A model generated the notes under the pieces. That model was not told where the DNA came from, searched no databases, and worked only from the letters and a program-made list of their open reading frames with translations. This document shows, one piece after another, positions 1-7,570 of a stretch of 64,000 nucleotides of DNA (position 1 is the stretch's first letter; the number at the start of each line of letters is the position of its first letter). A program made the position numbers and the translations under genes. The stretch is taken from NCBI RefSeq assembly GCF_003258365.1, contig NZ_QHKM01000001.1, positions 1,488,001-1,552,000 of the forward strand, in the 5' to 3' direction. This stretch comes from Hymenobacter edaphi (GTDB lineage: Bacteria > Bacteroidota > Bacteroidia > Cytophagales > Hymenobacteraceae).

Positions 1-263
1 AGCTGGCGCGGCCAGCACGGCCCGTCGTCGGCCCCTCGCTCGAAATGACAGGGGCCGTCTGTTCGTCGCTGCGCTGCTCCAGCCCTGCTGGTACCGGCCA
101 GATCCGTTGACCAGAGCCTAGCGGCTATCCAAGCGCCGGCCGGGCAGAATGCGCCGCCTGCACGGGCGCGGTTTGGTGCCGGCCCGCCAGTGCGGCTGGC
201 AGCAATTGGGCGGAGTGCCCAATTACCGCATTTCGTCTCCTTCTTTCTGACCCGGAGGCTATA
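1..263. other. intergenic, no gene seen
   Basis: No convincing coding frame or RNA gene was seen. Open frames here lack recognisable protein features. A short stretch near 38-52 resembles the tail of the palindromic intergenic repeats found elsewhere in the window, but it is too short to assign. Confidence 0.5.
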
Positions 264-305
264 AAAAGAAACCACCCTGCAAATGCTTGCAGGGTGGTTT
301 CTTTT
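264..305 (-). terminator. intrinsic terminator of the tRNA-Glu unit
   Basis: A perfect 19-bp inverted repeat (264-282 and 287-305) encloses a 4-base loop (ATGC). The outer end of each arm is A/T-rich, so transcription from the minus strand gives a stable hairpin running into a T-rich tract. It lies just downstream of the two minus-strand tRNA genes. The symmetry means it could also act on plus-strand transcripts. Confidence 0.85.
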
Positions 306-312
306 GTTGAAG

Positions 313-384
313 TAGTCCGTAGGGGAATCGAACCCCTGTTGGCAGAATGAAAATCTGCAGTCCTAACCCCTAGACGAACGGACC
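313..384 (-). tRNA. tRNA-Glu (TTC)
   Basis: The minus strand reads as a full 72-nt cloverleaf. The acceptor stem is GGTCCGT/ACGGACT, the D-arm starts GTCT, the anticodon stem GCAGA/TCTGC encloses TT-TTC-AT (anticodon TTC, decoding GAA/GAG), and the T-arm contains GGTTCGATTCC. The 3' CCA is not encoded, so it must be added after transcription. The first acceptor pair would be G-T. The copy at 406-477 is identical over the tRNA body. Confidence 0.95.
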
Positions 385-405
385 AGGTTCAAACGGCAAT
401 CGGAG

Positions 406-477
406 TAGTCCGTAGGGGAATCGAACCCCTGTTGGCAGAATGAAAATCTGCAGTCCTAACCCCTAGACGAACGGACC
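406..477 (-). tRNA. tRNA-Glu (TTC), second tandem copy
   Basis: This is the same 72-nt cloverleaf as the tRNA at 313-384, with the same TTC anticodon and no encoded CCA. It is the promoter-proximal copy, separated from the other by 21 nt. The two are probably co-transcribed from the TATCTTTG promoter upstream and end at the hairpin at 264-305. Confidence 0.95.
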
Positions 478-506
478 AGATAACCAGCCGCTGCCGTTTG
501 ATGGTG

Positions 507-536
507 CAAAGATAGACAGACCGACTTTCACCGCAA
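507..536 (-). promoter_or_regulatory. Bacteroidota-type promoter for tRNA-Glu genes
   Basis: On the minus strand, TTGC (plus 533-536) is followed after 18 nt by TATCTTTG (plus 507-514), an exact match to the Bacteroidota -7 consensus TAnnTTTG. The first tRNA begins 29 nt downstream. Start-point mapping has not been seen; this is motif evidence only. Confidence 0.6.
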
Positions 537-683
537 TACCATGCCGTAAAAAAAGTGCCTTTGCAGATAAATTGACCTGATTTTCAGGCTGAAATTTTTC
601 CAAGGGGCGCAATACCCCGCTCCACGGCCGTACCAGCGGCCCCGCAAGCCGGGCCGGCGCCGGGGACAAACCGGGCCAGTCGT

Positions 684-758
684 AAAAAAAGCAGGCTGCC
701 TGTCATGACGTGACACCACACCTGAGGCCACGTCAGTTGCCGCATTTGACAGGCAGCC
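684..758 (-). terminator. orphan terminator-like branched hairpin
   Basis: On the minus strand a 12-bp stem (plus 747-758 with 694-705) is followed by a run of seven T (plus 684-690). Inside it is a second perfect stem (TGACGTG/CACGTCA, near 705-735). No protein gene ends here on the minus strand, so it either terminates an unrecognised small RNA transcribed from about 760-1000 or catches leftward transcripts before the tRNA genes. Confidence 0.45.
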
Positions 759-1005
759 CACTCCGGCAAAGAACGGCGCCGGGGGCGGCCCCGCGGCGGG
801 CGCCGATACGGATTTGGGGCCGCAATAAATACGGATTTTGCAGTCGACGAGTCCCGGCTTGCCAATCCGGCAAAGCGGCACTTACCCAGCCACTGATTTC
901 GCAATCAAAGGCTTATCTTTTCTGAAGCTTCGTGCGTATCAACCGTACCGGTTGCTTCCCGCGGCCGGCATTGCCTCCGCTCACTTGCTCCGCCCCTTCC
1001 CACCC
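759..1005. other. intergenic, possible small-RNA region
   Basis: No protein gene is supported. If the hairpin at 684-758 is a true terminator, an RNA could be read leftward through this stretch. No known RNA family (tmRNA, SRP RNA, RNase P) was recognised. Confidence 0.3.
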
Positions 1006-1332
1006 ATGGATGTCTACCACGAAATTCTGCCCGACCGCTACGTCCTGCTGCTGACGGACAGCGCCTCGCCCGCCGCCGGCTCGGCCGCCGACAACCTCGC
1101 CCGCTGCCTGCTGCAGGCCTACCGCAGCGGCAAGGCCAGCGTCTGGATTGACTGCAGCCGCCTGCACCACCTGCCCGCCGCCGCCCGCGACCTGCTGCTG
1201 CGCTACCAGAAGCGCCTGGGCCGCCAATCGGTGCGCCTCGTGCTTGGCCCGGCCTCCCTGGCCGTGCGCCAGGCCTTTGCCGACGTGGCCCCGGAAGCCC
1301 GGCCCGAAATGGCCGAGGAGGAGCCGGCCTGA
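1006..1332 (+). CDS. STAS-like small protein
   Basis: This 108-residue protein has no signal peptide or membrane segment. Its pattern fits a STAS/anti-sigma-antagonist-like fold: an N-terminal beta-rich stretch (YVLLLTDSAS), a helix, a strand with VWIDCSRL at about residues 47-54, a Leu-rich helix, then a strand (RLVLGPA) and a final acidic tail. The usual phosphorylatable Ser of anti-anti-sigma factors is replaced by the DCSRLHHL region, so phosphoregulation is uncertain. The ATG at 1006 is chosen because the upstream in-frame sequence is GC-rich and featureless. The ABC exporter follows after 73 nt. STAS-like membership is inferred from the pattern. Confidence 0.65.
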   Translation: MDVYHEILPDRYVLLLTDSASPAAGSAADNLARCLLQAYRSGKASVWIDCSRLHHLPAAARDLLLRYQKRLGRQSVRLVLGPASLAVRQAFADVAPEARPEMAEEEPA

Positions 1333-1405
1333 GCACGCCGGCCGCGGGAAAACTTCTACCGGTGCGGCTGGTTGTTGGGGGACCGTTCTCCCCTACCTTC
1401 CTCCC

Positions 1406-3223
1406 ATGAAACTGCTGTTTGGTTACCTGCGCCACTACTGGGGCTTGTTGGCGCTGGCGTTGCTGCTGGCGGCCATCAACCAGGTTTTCTCCCTGCTCGA
1501 CCCGTATATTTTTCGGCAGATCATCGACCGGCACGTGACGCCCGCGCTGGGCAGCCCGGTGCTGCCCACGCTGAGCGCGTTTCTGCTGGGCGGCGCGGGC
1601 CTGCTCGTGCTCAAAGCCATGGGCGTGGCCATGGTATCGCGCATTGCCAAGAACTTCCAGGACTACTACGTCAACGTCATCACCCAGCGCCTGGGCGCGC
1701 AGCTCTACGCCGACGGGCTGAGCCACTCGCTGGATCTGCCCTACCAGGTATTCGAGGATCAGCGCTCGGGCGAGACGCTGGGCAAGCTGCAGAAGGTGCG
1801 CACCGACGTGGAGAAGCTCATCCAGAACTTCGTGAACGTGCTGTTCACCTCGCTGGTGGGCATCATCTTCGTGATGTGGTACGCCGCTACGGTGTACTGG
1901 CCCATCGCGCCGGTGTACTTCCTGACGATTCCGCTGCTGGGCACCGTCAGTTCCCTGCTGAGCAAGAAAATCAAGGTGGTGCAGAAAACCATCGTGGCTG
2001 AAACGACGGCCCTGGCCGGCTCGACCACCGAAAGCCTGCGCAACATCGAGCTGGTGAAAAGCCTGGGACTGGCCCAGCAGGAAACACAGCGGCTGAACAA
2101 TACCACCGACCGGATTCTGCAGCTGGAGCTGAAAAAGGTGCGCTACATCCGCTCCCTGTCGTTCGTGCAGGGCACCTTCGTGAATCTGCTGCGCAGCGTG
2201 ATTCTGCTGATGATGCTGTTTCTGGTGGCGCAGCACAAGCTCACGCTCGGGGAGTTTTTCTCCCTGTTTATCTACTCCTTCGCCATTTTCGGACCGTTGC
2301 AGGAGCTGGGCAATATCATCAACATCTACCGCGAAACGGAAGCCTCGCTGGCCAACTTCCAGCAGATTCTGGACACGCCGCGCGACGTGAGGCCGCAGGC
2401 GCCTGCGGCCATCGGGCCGCTGCGCACGCTGGCGTTCGACGACGTGCATTTCCGCCACCTCACGGCCAACACGCCCGCGCTGGACGGCATTTCGTTCCGC
2501 ACCGAGCTGGGCCAGACGGTAGCTTTTGTGGGGCCTTCGGGCTCGGGCAAAACCACGCTGGTGAAGCTGCTGGTGGGCCTCTACCCGCCGGCACAGGGCC
2601 AGATCCTCTACAACGACGTGCCCGGCGCCCAGCTCGACCTCGACGCCCTGCGCGAGCAAATCGGCTTCGTGACCCAGGACCCGCAGCTCTTCGCCGGCAG
2701 CATCCGCGACAACCTGCGCTTCGTGGCGCCCCACGCCACCGACGAGGAGTGCCTGCGCGCCCTGCGCGAAGCCGCCGCCGACTCTTTGCTGCGCCGGGCG
2801 CCGCAGGGGCTCGATACGGTTATCGGGGAGGGCGGCGTGAAGGTATCGGGCGGCGAAAAGCAGCGCCTGAGCATTGCCCGGGCCCTGCTACGGCGCCCCA
2901 CGCTGCTGGTGTTCGACGAAGCCACTTCGGCCCTGGACTCGCTCACCGAGGAGGAAATCAGCCGCACGGTGCGCGAGCTATCGGCCACGCGGCGCCACCT
3001 GACCATCCTCATTGCCCACCGCCTGAGCACCATCCTGCACGCCGACTGCATCTACGTGCTGGAGCGCGGCCGCATTGTGGAGGCCGGGCGACACGAGGCG
3101 CTGCTGGAGCGCAAGGGCCTGTACTACGCCATGTGGCGGCAGCAGATCGGGGAGCGGCAGCGGCCGGCTTCGCTGGTGGCCGCCGCCGACGGCGTGGCAC
3201 GCCCGGCCCCGCTGCCGGCTTAG
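1406..3223 (+). CDS. ABC exporter, fused membrane and ATPase domains
   Basis: A 605-residue half-transporter of the MsbA/multidrug type, expected to work as a homodimer or heterodimer in the inner membrane. Residues 1-310 hold about six membrane segments (ABC type-1 exporter domain). The ATPase domain follows with Walker A GPSGSGKTT at about 376-384, signature VSGGEKQ near 480, Walker B LLVFDEATSALD near 500 and the switch His in IAHRLST. The length is normal for the family. The substrate cannot be read from the sequence. A TACCTTCC motif ends 4 nt before the ATG, so the transcript may have almost no leader. A strong terminator follows. Confidence 0.93.
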   Translation: MKLLFGYLRHYWGLLALALLLAAINQVFSLLDPYIFRQIIDRHVTPALGSPVLPTLSAFLLGGAGLLVLKAMGVAMVSRIAKNFQDYYVNVITQRLGAQLYADGLSHSLDLPYQVFEDQRSGETLGKLQKVRTDVEKLIQNFVNVLFTSLVGIIFVMWYAATVYWPIAPVYFLTIPLLGTVSSLLSKKIKVVQKTIVAETTALAGSTTESLRNIELVKSLGLAQQETQRLNNTTDRILQLELKKVRYIRSLSFVQGTFVNLLRSVILLMMLFLVAQHKLTLGEFFSLFIYSFAIFGPLQELGNIINIYRETEASLANFQQILDTPRDVRPQAPAAIGPLRTLAFDDVHFRHLTANTPALDGISFRTELGQTVAFVGPSGSGKTTLVKLLVGLYPPAQGQILYNDVPGAQLDLDALREQIGFVTQDPQLFAGSIRDNLRFVAPHATDEECLRALREAAADSLLRRAPQGLDTVIGEGGVKVSGGEKQRLSIARALLRRPTLLVFDEATSALDSLTEEEISRTVRELSATRRHLTILIAHRLSTILHADCIYVLERGRIVEAGRHEALLERKGLYYAMWRQQIGERQRPASLVAAADGVARPAPLPA

Positions 3224-3252
3224 GCCAAAGGCCTCGTTCTCAACACCAAAAA

Positions 3253-3290
3253 CAACCCGCCATGCTGCTTTCAGCATGGCGGGTTGCGTT
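3253..3290 (+). terminator. intrinsic terminator after ABC exporter
   Basis: A 15-bp perfect stem (3253-3267 with 3272-3286) and a CTTT loop lie 30 nt after the exporter stop codon. The tail is only weakly T-rich (GCGTT). Confidence 0.75.
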
Positions 3291-3566
3291 GCGAGGGGCC
3301 AGGTGGGCTTCGGCTGTCCGGCGCGGCCAGCACCGAGGCGCATCGTACCAGCGGCTTTGTACTTGAGCGGGAAGGCGCCCGCACCAGGACGGCCGGACCC
3401 TGCATAAAACAAGTTATCCTGGGGTTATGACCAGCAAATATTGCTCTTGAGAATAAACGAAAAACGGGTCACCTCACGTTATACTAATGCCAGATGACAG
3501 CACGGCTTCGTGTTGACTTTGGCAGCATTCTTGCAAAACTCCACGCTGAAACAAAAGGATTTTTTC
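3291..3566. other. intergenic, promoter region of the protease
   Basis: No gene was seen. The last 150 bases are AT-richer than the surroundings and probably carry the promoter of the protease gene. A purine-rich AAAAGGA lies 8 nt before its ATG, one of the few Shine-Dalgarno-like sites in the window. Confidence 0.45.
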
Positions 3567-4445
3567 ATGAACCGCACCCGCACTTTCCGCCAGCTGCTGA
3601 CCAGCGCGCTCCTCTTCGTAGGGCTGCTGACGAGCGGCGTGGCCCAAGCCGCCCAACCGGCGCCGCAGCGTGACGTGCTGCGTGAAATCACCGACGTCGT
3701 TGGCCTGAAGCCCCGCTTCGAGCTGCGCGCCACCACCCAGGTGGAAAACGCGGCGGCCGTGGTATCCGGCGGCAAGCGCTACCTTCTATACAACCCCAGC
3801 TTCGTGGCGGCCGTGAACCGCGCCAGCCGCACCGACTGGGCCGGCGTGAGCATTCTGGCCCACGAAATGGGCCACCACCTGAACGGCCACACCCTGCAGG
3901 GCGGCGGCTCGAACCCCACCGACGAGCTGGAGGCCGATGAGTTTTCGGGCTTTGTGCTCCGCAAGATGGGCGCCAGCCTGGCCGAAGCCCAGACGGCCCT
4001 GGCCGTGGTGTCGCAGGAATACGACTCGCCGACCCACCCGGGCCGCAGCACGCGCCTGGCGGCCATCAACCGCGGCTGGCAGCAGGCCAGCGGACAGATT
4101 GCGGCCAGCAACCGCTCGTCGGTGCCCTCGGCCCAGCCGGTGGCCATTACGCCGCGGCCGGTGCAGGCCCAGCCGGTGGCCCAGCAGCAGATCAGCTTCG
4201 TGGGCAAGCTCACCTTCCGCGACAACCCCGCCCAGCCGCTGTACGTGACCAAAGGCCTGAACATTGTGCGCGTGGACCAGGACGAGCGCACCGCCGCCGT
4301 GGTGGGCCGCCTCACGCGCTCCAACAGCGCCGACTTTCCCTTCGTGCTCATCGACGGGCAGCAGCGCCGGCTCTACGTCAGCGCCCAGGGGGGCATCTTC
4401 AATCCGCAGGGCCAGCAGATCGGCCGCCTGACCGACCCGTCGTAA
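3567..4445 (+). CDS. secreted M48-like zinc metalloprotease
   Basis: A 292-residue protein with an N-terminal signal peptide (about residues 1-27, ending in VAQAAQ). The zinc site is HEMGHH at residues 99-104 (HExxH). Downstream is DELEADEF, which supplies the ExxxD motif giving the third ligand in M48 peptidases. The C-terminal third (about 205-292) is a separate beta-rich stretch with repeated Gly/Gln. It lacks the extra membrane helices of HtpX/Ste24, so it should act outside the cytoplasm. The start is fixed by the signal peptide and the AAAAGGA site just upstream. The gene is transcribed alone and followed by a terminator. The substrate is unknown. Confidence 0.85.
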   Translation: MNRTRTFRQLLTSALLFVGLLTSGVAQAAQPAPQRDVLREITDVVGLKPRFELRATTQVENAAAVVSGGKRYLLYNPSFVAAVNRASRTDWAGVSILAHEMGHHLNGHTLQGGGSNPTDELEADEFSGFVLRKMGASLAEAQTALAVVSQEYDSPTHPGRSTRLAAINRGWQQASGQIAASNRSSVPSAQPVAITPRPVQAQPVAQQQISFVGKLTFRDNPAQPLYVTKGLNIVRVDQDERTAAVVGRLTRSNSADFPFVLIDGQQRRLYVSAQGGIFNPQGQQIGRLTDPS

Positions 4446-4486
4446 CCGCGTCATCAGATATAAGGCACTCCGTCGTCGGACCGTTT

Positions 4487-4526
4487 AACCGCCCGTTGCC
4501 CTTGTTGGCAGCGGGCGGTTGTCGTT
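4487..4526 (+). terminator. intrinsic terminator after M48-like protease
   Basis: A 14-bp stem (4487-4500 with 4507-4520, one G-T pair) is followed by GTCGTTT, 41 nt after the protease stop. Confidence 0.7.
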
Positions 4527-4866
4527 TGGGACTGCCTGGGTTCAGGGAGAAGCCGTTTTGATGGTCAGCCCCAAGCAGCTTGAGCTTTATGCTTGACCAC
4601 GTCGACGTGCGGGGCGCTGCGCGGGGGATGATGCCCTTTTAGAGCGAGGTTTGGAATTTCAGGTTTTGGTCCTGCTTCGGCAAGCGGACGCCAGATGAAG
4701 CAGGACGCCCTGAAGGCACTTTTAGCGTAAATCCAAACGCAGTCTTAGCGGTGCATCGGAGGCCAGAGAATGTTTGGCAGCGAATGAGATTTAAGCTGGA
4801 GCGTTGCTGTTATCGTAGACCTTGGATTGACTGCTTTCCAATCTGTCACGCAGAAAATTTTATCGA
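4527..4866. other. intergenic, nothing recognised
   Basis: 340 bases without a supported gene. Base composition is lower in GC than the flanking coding DNA. It should hold the promoter for the DNA glycosylase gene, but no clear -33/-7 pair was picked out. Confidence 0.4.
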
Positions 4867-5682
4867 ATGCCCGAACTACCCGAAGTCGAAACCTACCGGC
4901 GCTTTTTGGATGAACTGCTGCTGCACCAGACCATTGTGCAGCTCGACGTATTCGACGCCCACGTGCTGGCCGAACCCGAGGCCGCGCTGCGCCAGGCCGT
5001 GGTGGGCGCCACCGTCACGGGCACCCGGCGCCTGGGCAAAAACCTGTTTCTCGAACTCTCCACCGGCCGGATGCTGGTCCTGCACTTCGGCATGACCGGC
5101 GACGTGGGTGCCTACCGCGACGAGCCCGACCGGCCGCGCTTTACCCGCGTGGCCTTCGAACTGGCCGACGGGCTGCGCGTGGCCTTCATCGACCCGCGCA
5201 AGTTTGGCCGCCTCCGCCTGGCCGACAGCGTGGCCGACTTCCAGCGGCAGAAAAAGCTGGGCCCCGACGCGCTGGATTTGACGCTGGCGGAGCTGCAGAC
5301 GGCCCTGCGCGGGCGCAAAACCCTGCTCAAGCCCCTGCTGCTCGACCAGCGCCTGGCCGCCGGCCTTGGCAACTGGATTGTGGACGAGGTGCTGTTTCAG
5401 GCCCGGCTGCACCCCGAGCGGGTGGCCGGCTCGCTCACGCCGGCGGAAGTGGCGCAGCTGCACGCCGCCATCGGGCTGGTGCTGACCACGGCCATCGAGG
5501 CGGAGGCCCGTTACCGCCAGTTTCCGACCTCGTTTCTGATTCATGCCCGGGAGTGGGACGCGTACCCGGTGCCGGGCTCGGAGGCGTATAAGCATTGCCC
5601 CACGGACCAGCAGGCAATTGTAAAAAAATACGTCGGCGGGCGGGCCACCTATTATTGCCCGGTGTGCCAGAAAGAACAATAA
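4867..5682 (+). CDS. mutM: formamidopyrimidine-DNA glycosylase (Fpg/Nei family)
   Basis: A 271-residue base-excision repair enzyme that removes oxidised purines and nicks the abasic site. The N-terminus MPELPEVE supplies the catalytic Pro2 and Glu3. Lys58 in GKN matches the conserved lysine of the family. The H2TH region lies around GLGNWIVDEVLF (about residues 165-180). The C-terminal zinc finger keeps Cys244, Cys264 and Cys267, but the fourth ligand position is Asp247 (C-P-T-D), so the finger is incomplete or uses a non-standard ligand. Length is normal. The ATG is certain because residue 2 must be Pro. A terminator follows. Whether the main substrate is 8-oxoguanine (Fpg) or pyrimidines (Nei) cannot be told. 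Confidence 0.93.
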   Translation: MPELPEVETYRRFLDELLLHQTIVQLDVFDAHVLAEPEAALRQAVVGATVTGTRRLGKNLFLELSTGRMLVLHFGMTGDVGAYRDEPDRPRFTRVAFELADGLRVAFIDPRKFGRLRLADSVADFQRQKKLGPDALDLTLAELQTALRGRKTLLKPLLLDQRLAAGLGNWIVDEVLFQARLHPERVAGSLTPAEVAQLHAAIGLVLTTAIEAEARYRQFPTSFLIHAREWDAYPVPGSEAYKHCPTDQQAIVKKYVGGRATYYCPVCQKEQ

Positions 5683-5710
5683 CGCATACTTCTCCAAACC
5701 GCACTTAACT

Positions 5711-5744
5711 AAAAGCCGCTCTGCAAGTTCTGCGGGCGGCTTTT
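5711..5744 (+). terminator. intrinsic terminator after mutM
   Basis: The arms AAAAGCCGC and GCGGCTTTT (5711-5719 and 5736-5744) sit 28 nt after the mutM stop and end in a T run. Confidence 0.75.
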
Positions 5745-5778
5745 GCATTTTGCCTACATTCAAAAGTACAAATATAAA

Positions 5779-5808
5779 TTGCATTGAATTTTTCAGATAT
5801 AATGTTTG
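5779..5808 (+). promoter_or_regulatory. candidate promoter for lipoprotein gene
   Basis: In an AT-rich island, TTGC (5779-5782) is followed after 18 nt by AATGTTTG (5801-5808), close to TAnnTTTG. It lies 173 nt before the ATG at 5982, which is rather far, so the match is tentative. Confidence 0.3.
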
Positions 5809-5981
5809 AATTATTGACTTTTTCCGCGAAAACCCGAACTATCCGCAGTAGCTTAGCATTGTGACGACAACGCAGGGCCAGCCACCTTGGCCTCAGACGT
5901 GAAGTTGGAATGTGTACTGAAAGCAAAACGCCGACCGAGCGAGGAGCTCGATCTTCTTCACCAAACCATTTACCCGTTTTC

Positions 5982-6488
5982 ATGAAGAAACTGACCGTTT
6001 ACCTGAGCCTGGCGCTGACCCTTGCTGGTTTGGCATCGTGTGAGAAAGAAATTGATGAAGTAGCCCAGCCCTCGGCCCAAGCGGCGGCTGATGCGAAGAC
6101 CCAGCAAACCCCGCTGCAACTGCTTTCGGGCGGCCAGTGGCGCCTGACCGACCTGAAAACCACCAGCAAAGCCGCCGGCTCGCCCGACGCGGTGACGGTG
6201 AGCATCTTCGGGCAGCTCAAACCCACCATGCGCGACAACCTGACCCAGTTTACGGCCGATGGCCGTTACATTCAGGACGAAGGCGCCACCAAGCTCAACC
6301 CGGCTATGGCCCAGCAGAAAGCTGGCAGCTACAAGCTGAGCGACGACAACAAGACCCTCACGGTGACGCTGCCCAACCTGGAGCGCGTGTACTCGGTGGA
6401 GGAACTCACCGCCACCCAGCTGCGCCTGAAGCTCACCGAGGGCACGGACGACAAGGCCGTGAGCTACGAAAGCACTTTCGCGCACTAA
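5982..6488 (+). CDS. lipocalin-like lipoprotein
   Basis: A 168-residue exported lipoprotein. The signal peptide ends in the lipobox LASC with Cys20 as the lipidation site. The mature part has the pattern common in Bacteroidota lipocalin-like proteins: LLSGGQWRLTDL near the start, a middle stretch with TQFTADGRYIQDEG, and a final strand with lysine/threonine alternation. These proteins form a small beta-barrel that may bind a lipid or other hydrophobic ligand at the outer membrane, but the ligand is unknown. The gene stands alone between an AT-rich leader and a strong terminator. Confidence 0.75.
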   Translation: MKKLTVYLSLALTLAGLASCEKEIDEVAQPSAQAAADAKTQQTPLQLLSGGQWRLTDLKTTSKAAGSPDAVTVSIFGQLKPTMRDNLTQFTADGRYIQDEGATKLNPAMAQQKAGSYKLSDDNKTLTVTLPNLERVYSVEELTATQLRLKLTEGTDDKAVSYESTFAH

Positions 6489-6534
6489 GCGCGCTGTTGA
6501 TTTCCCAAGTCCCGCTGGCTCCACCCAGTGGGGG

Positions 6535-6567
6535 CGCCCGGCCACTGTGTGGTCGGGCGTTTTTTTG
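6535..6567 (+). terminator. intrinsic terminator after lipoprotein gene
   Basis: An 11-bp stem (6535-6545 with 6549-6559, one mismatch or wobble) is followed by eight T. It also separates the plus-strand lipoprotein from the minus-strand cluster starting at 6604. Confidence 0.85.
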
Positions 6568-6603
6568 TTCTGGGCTGCCGGCTCGTGCGGGAATATTATG
6601 GCG

Positions 6604-6882
6604 CTATTGCACAAGAGCCGCGGCTACGCCGCAGGAGCCGGGTCCGATGATGAGTACCAGCAGCGCGCTCAGCCAGTAACCGGCCGCCGTGCCCTGGGAC
6701 TTACCGAAGCTGTGCACAAGGCCCAGTGCCGCGTTGACCAGCGCCTGCAACACGATCAGGACACCGAAAAAGACGAAGACGCTTCCGTCATTCAGTTTGG
6801 CCAGCATTCCGAACGCCGCGGCGCCGGCTAGCACAATCAGCAGGTTGGTGCGTACGACGCGGCGGTTGTACTCGGAGAGCAT
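6604..6882 (-). CDS. small membrane protein C of the radical SAM cluster
   Basis: A 92-residue protein with two or three hydrophobic segments: TNLLIVLAGAAAFGML, VFVFFGVLIVLQALV and WLSALLVLIIG. It ends in IIGPGSC followed by ten residues. The same end, [IV]IGxGxC, occurs in the two neighbouring small proteins at 6950 and 7274, and a short Gly/Leu-rich helix (LVNAALGLVHSFG) aligns with theirs, so the three look like paralogues. It is the last gene of the minus-strand run that begins with the radical SAM gene at 8968. The function is unknown. Confidence 0.75.
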   Translation of the reverse strand: MLSEYNRRVVRTNLLIVLAGAAAFGMLAKLNDGSVFVFFGVLIVLQALVNAALGLVHSFGKSQGTAAGYWLSALLVLIIGPGSCGVAAALVQ

Positions 6883-6949
6883 GGCGCAACAAGGGTTAGC
6901 GAATCCGCCGGCCCCGGGCGGGCGGCGTATCGGGGCGGGAGTTTACCGG

Positions 6950-7225
6950 TTAGCCGTTTACGAAGGCCAGCCCGCAGGCGCCCAGCCCGATAATAGGCAG
7001 GATAAGGCAGGCCAGCAGGAAGCCCTGGAAGTAGGGTTTGCTTTCGGGCAGCTTGAACAGCGAAACCAGCCAGGCCAGCCCGTTGAGCAGCCACAGCGGC
7101 ACGGCCAACCAGAACAGAGCGAAAGCCGCGGCGGCGTGGTCGTTGCTCTGCGCCAGCGCCACGACGCCCAGCAGCAAAACGAGCAGGAGGTTGATGCCGA
7201 GAATAGTGGCCGTGGTGCGGTGCAT
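6950..7225 (-). CDS. small membrane protein B of the radical SAM cluster
   Basis: A 91-residue protein with three hydrophobic stretches (INLLLVLLLGVVALA, FALFWLAVPLWLLNGLAWLV, FLLACLILPIIG). It carries the shared C-terminal motif IIGLGAC, followed by seven residues, and a middle segment LNGLAWLVSLF that aligns with LDGLAFLVLI of the protein at 7274. It lies between the other two paralogues with gaps of 67 and 48 nt. A membrane-embedded partner or target of the radical SAM enzyme is possible, but that is inference from position only. Confidence 0.75.
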   Translation of the reverse strand: MHRTTATILGINLLLVLLLGVVALAQSNDHAAAAFALFWLAVPLWLLNGLAWLVSLFKLPESKPYFQGFLLACLILPIIGLGACGLAFVNG

Positions 7226-7273
7226 AAAACAACCGGGGCAAGCTGGAGAATATACGCGGGAGCCGGGTCCGCG

Positions 7274-7567
7274 TCAGTGCATCGAGCCCAGCTTCAGGTG
7301 GGTGGCGCAGTCGCCGAAGCCGATGACGAACATCAGCAGGCCGCTGAGCACGAAGCTCAGGCCCAGGCGCGAGCGGCCCGTGGTAATCAGCACCAGAAAC
7401 GCCAGCCCGTCGAGGAAAGCCAGGCCGAAGAGGATGAAGAAGATGCCCTCGTCGTCGTCGAGCCACTGCCGGCCCAGGTGCAGTACGAGCACCAGGCCCA
7501 GATGAACGAGCAGCACCCGGCCGAGATGGCCGGGCGGCTGGGGCGGCGCGGGCGGCGGCGTGTACAT
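7274..7567 (-). CDS. small membrane protein A of the radical SAM cluster
   Basis: A 97-residue protein with a Pro-rich start, then hydrophobic segments at about 18-30, 42-62 and 69-82. It ends VIGFGDC plus ten residues including two His. An acidic run DDDE precedes the second hydrophobic segment. It starts only 3 nt after the radical SAM stop codon, so the two are almost certainly translated from one message. It is similar in layout to the two proteins downstream. No known family was recognised. Confidence 0.78.
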   Translation of the reverse strand: MYTPPPAPPQPPGHLGRVLLVHLGLVLVLHLGRQWLDDDEGIFFILFGLAFLDGLAFLVLITTGRSRLGLSFVLSGLLMFVIGFGDCATHLKLGSMH

Positions 7568-7570
7568 GGG

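Noticed and set aside
905-2734. A 609-codon open frame on the minus strand opposite the ABC exporter
   Set aside because: It is antisense to a gene with clear ABC motifs. The translation is rich in Arg, Gln, His and Gly with no domain, as expected for shadow frames in GC-rich DNA.
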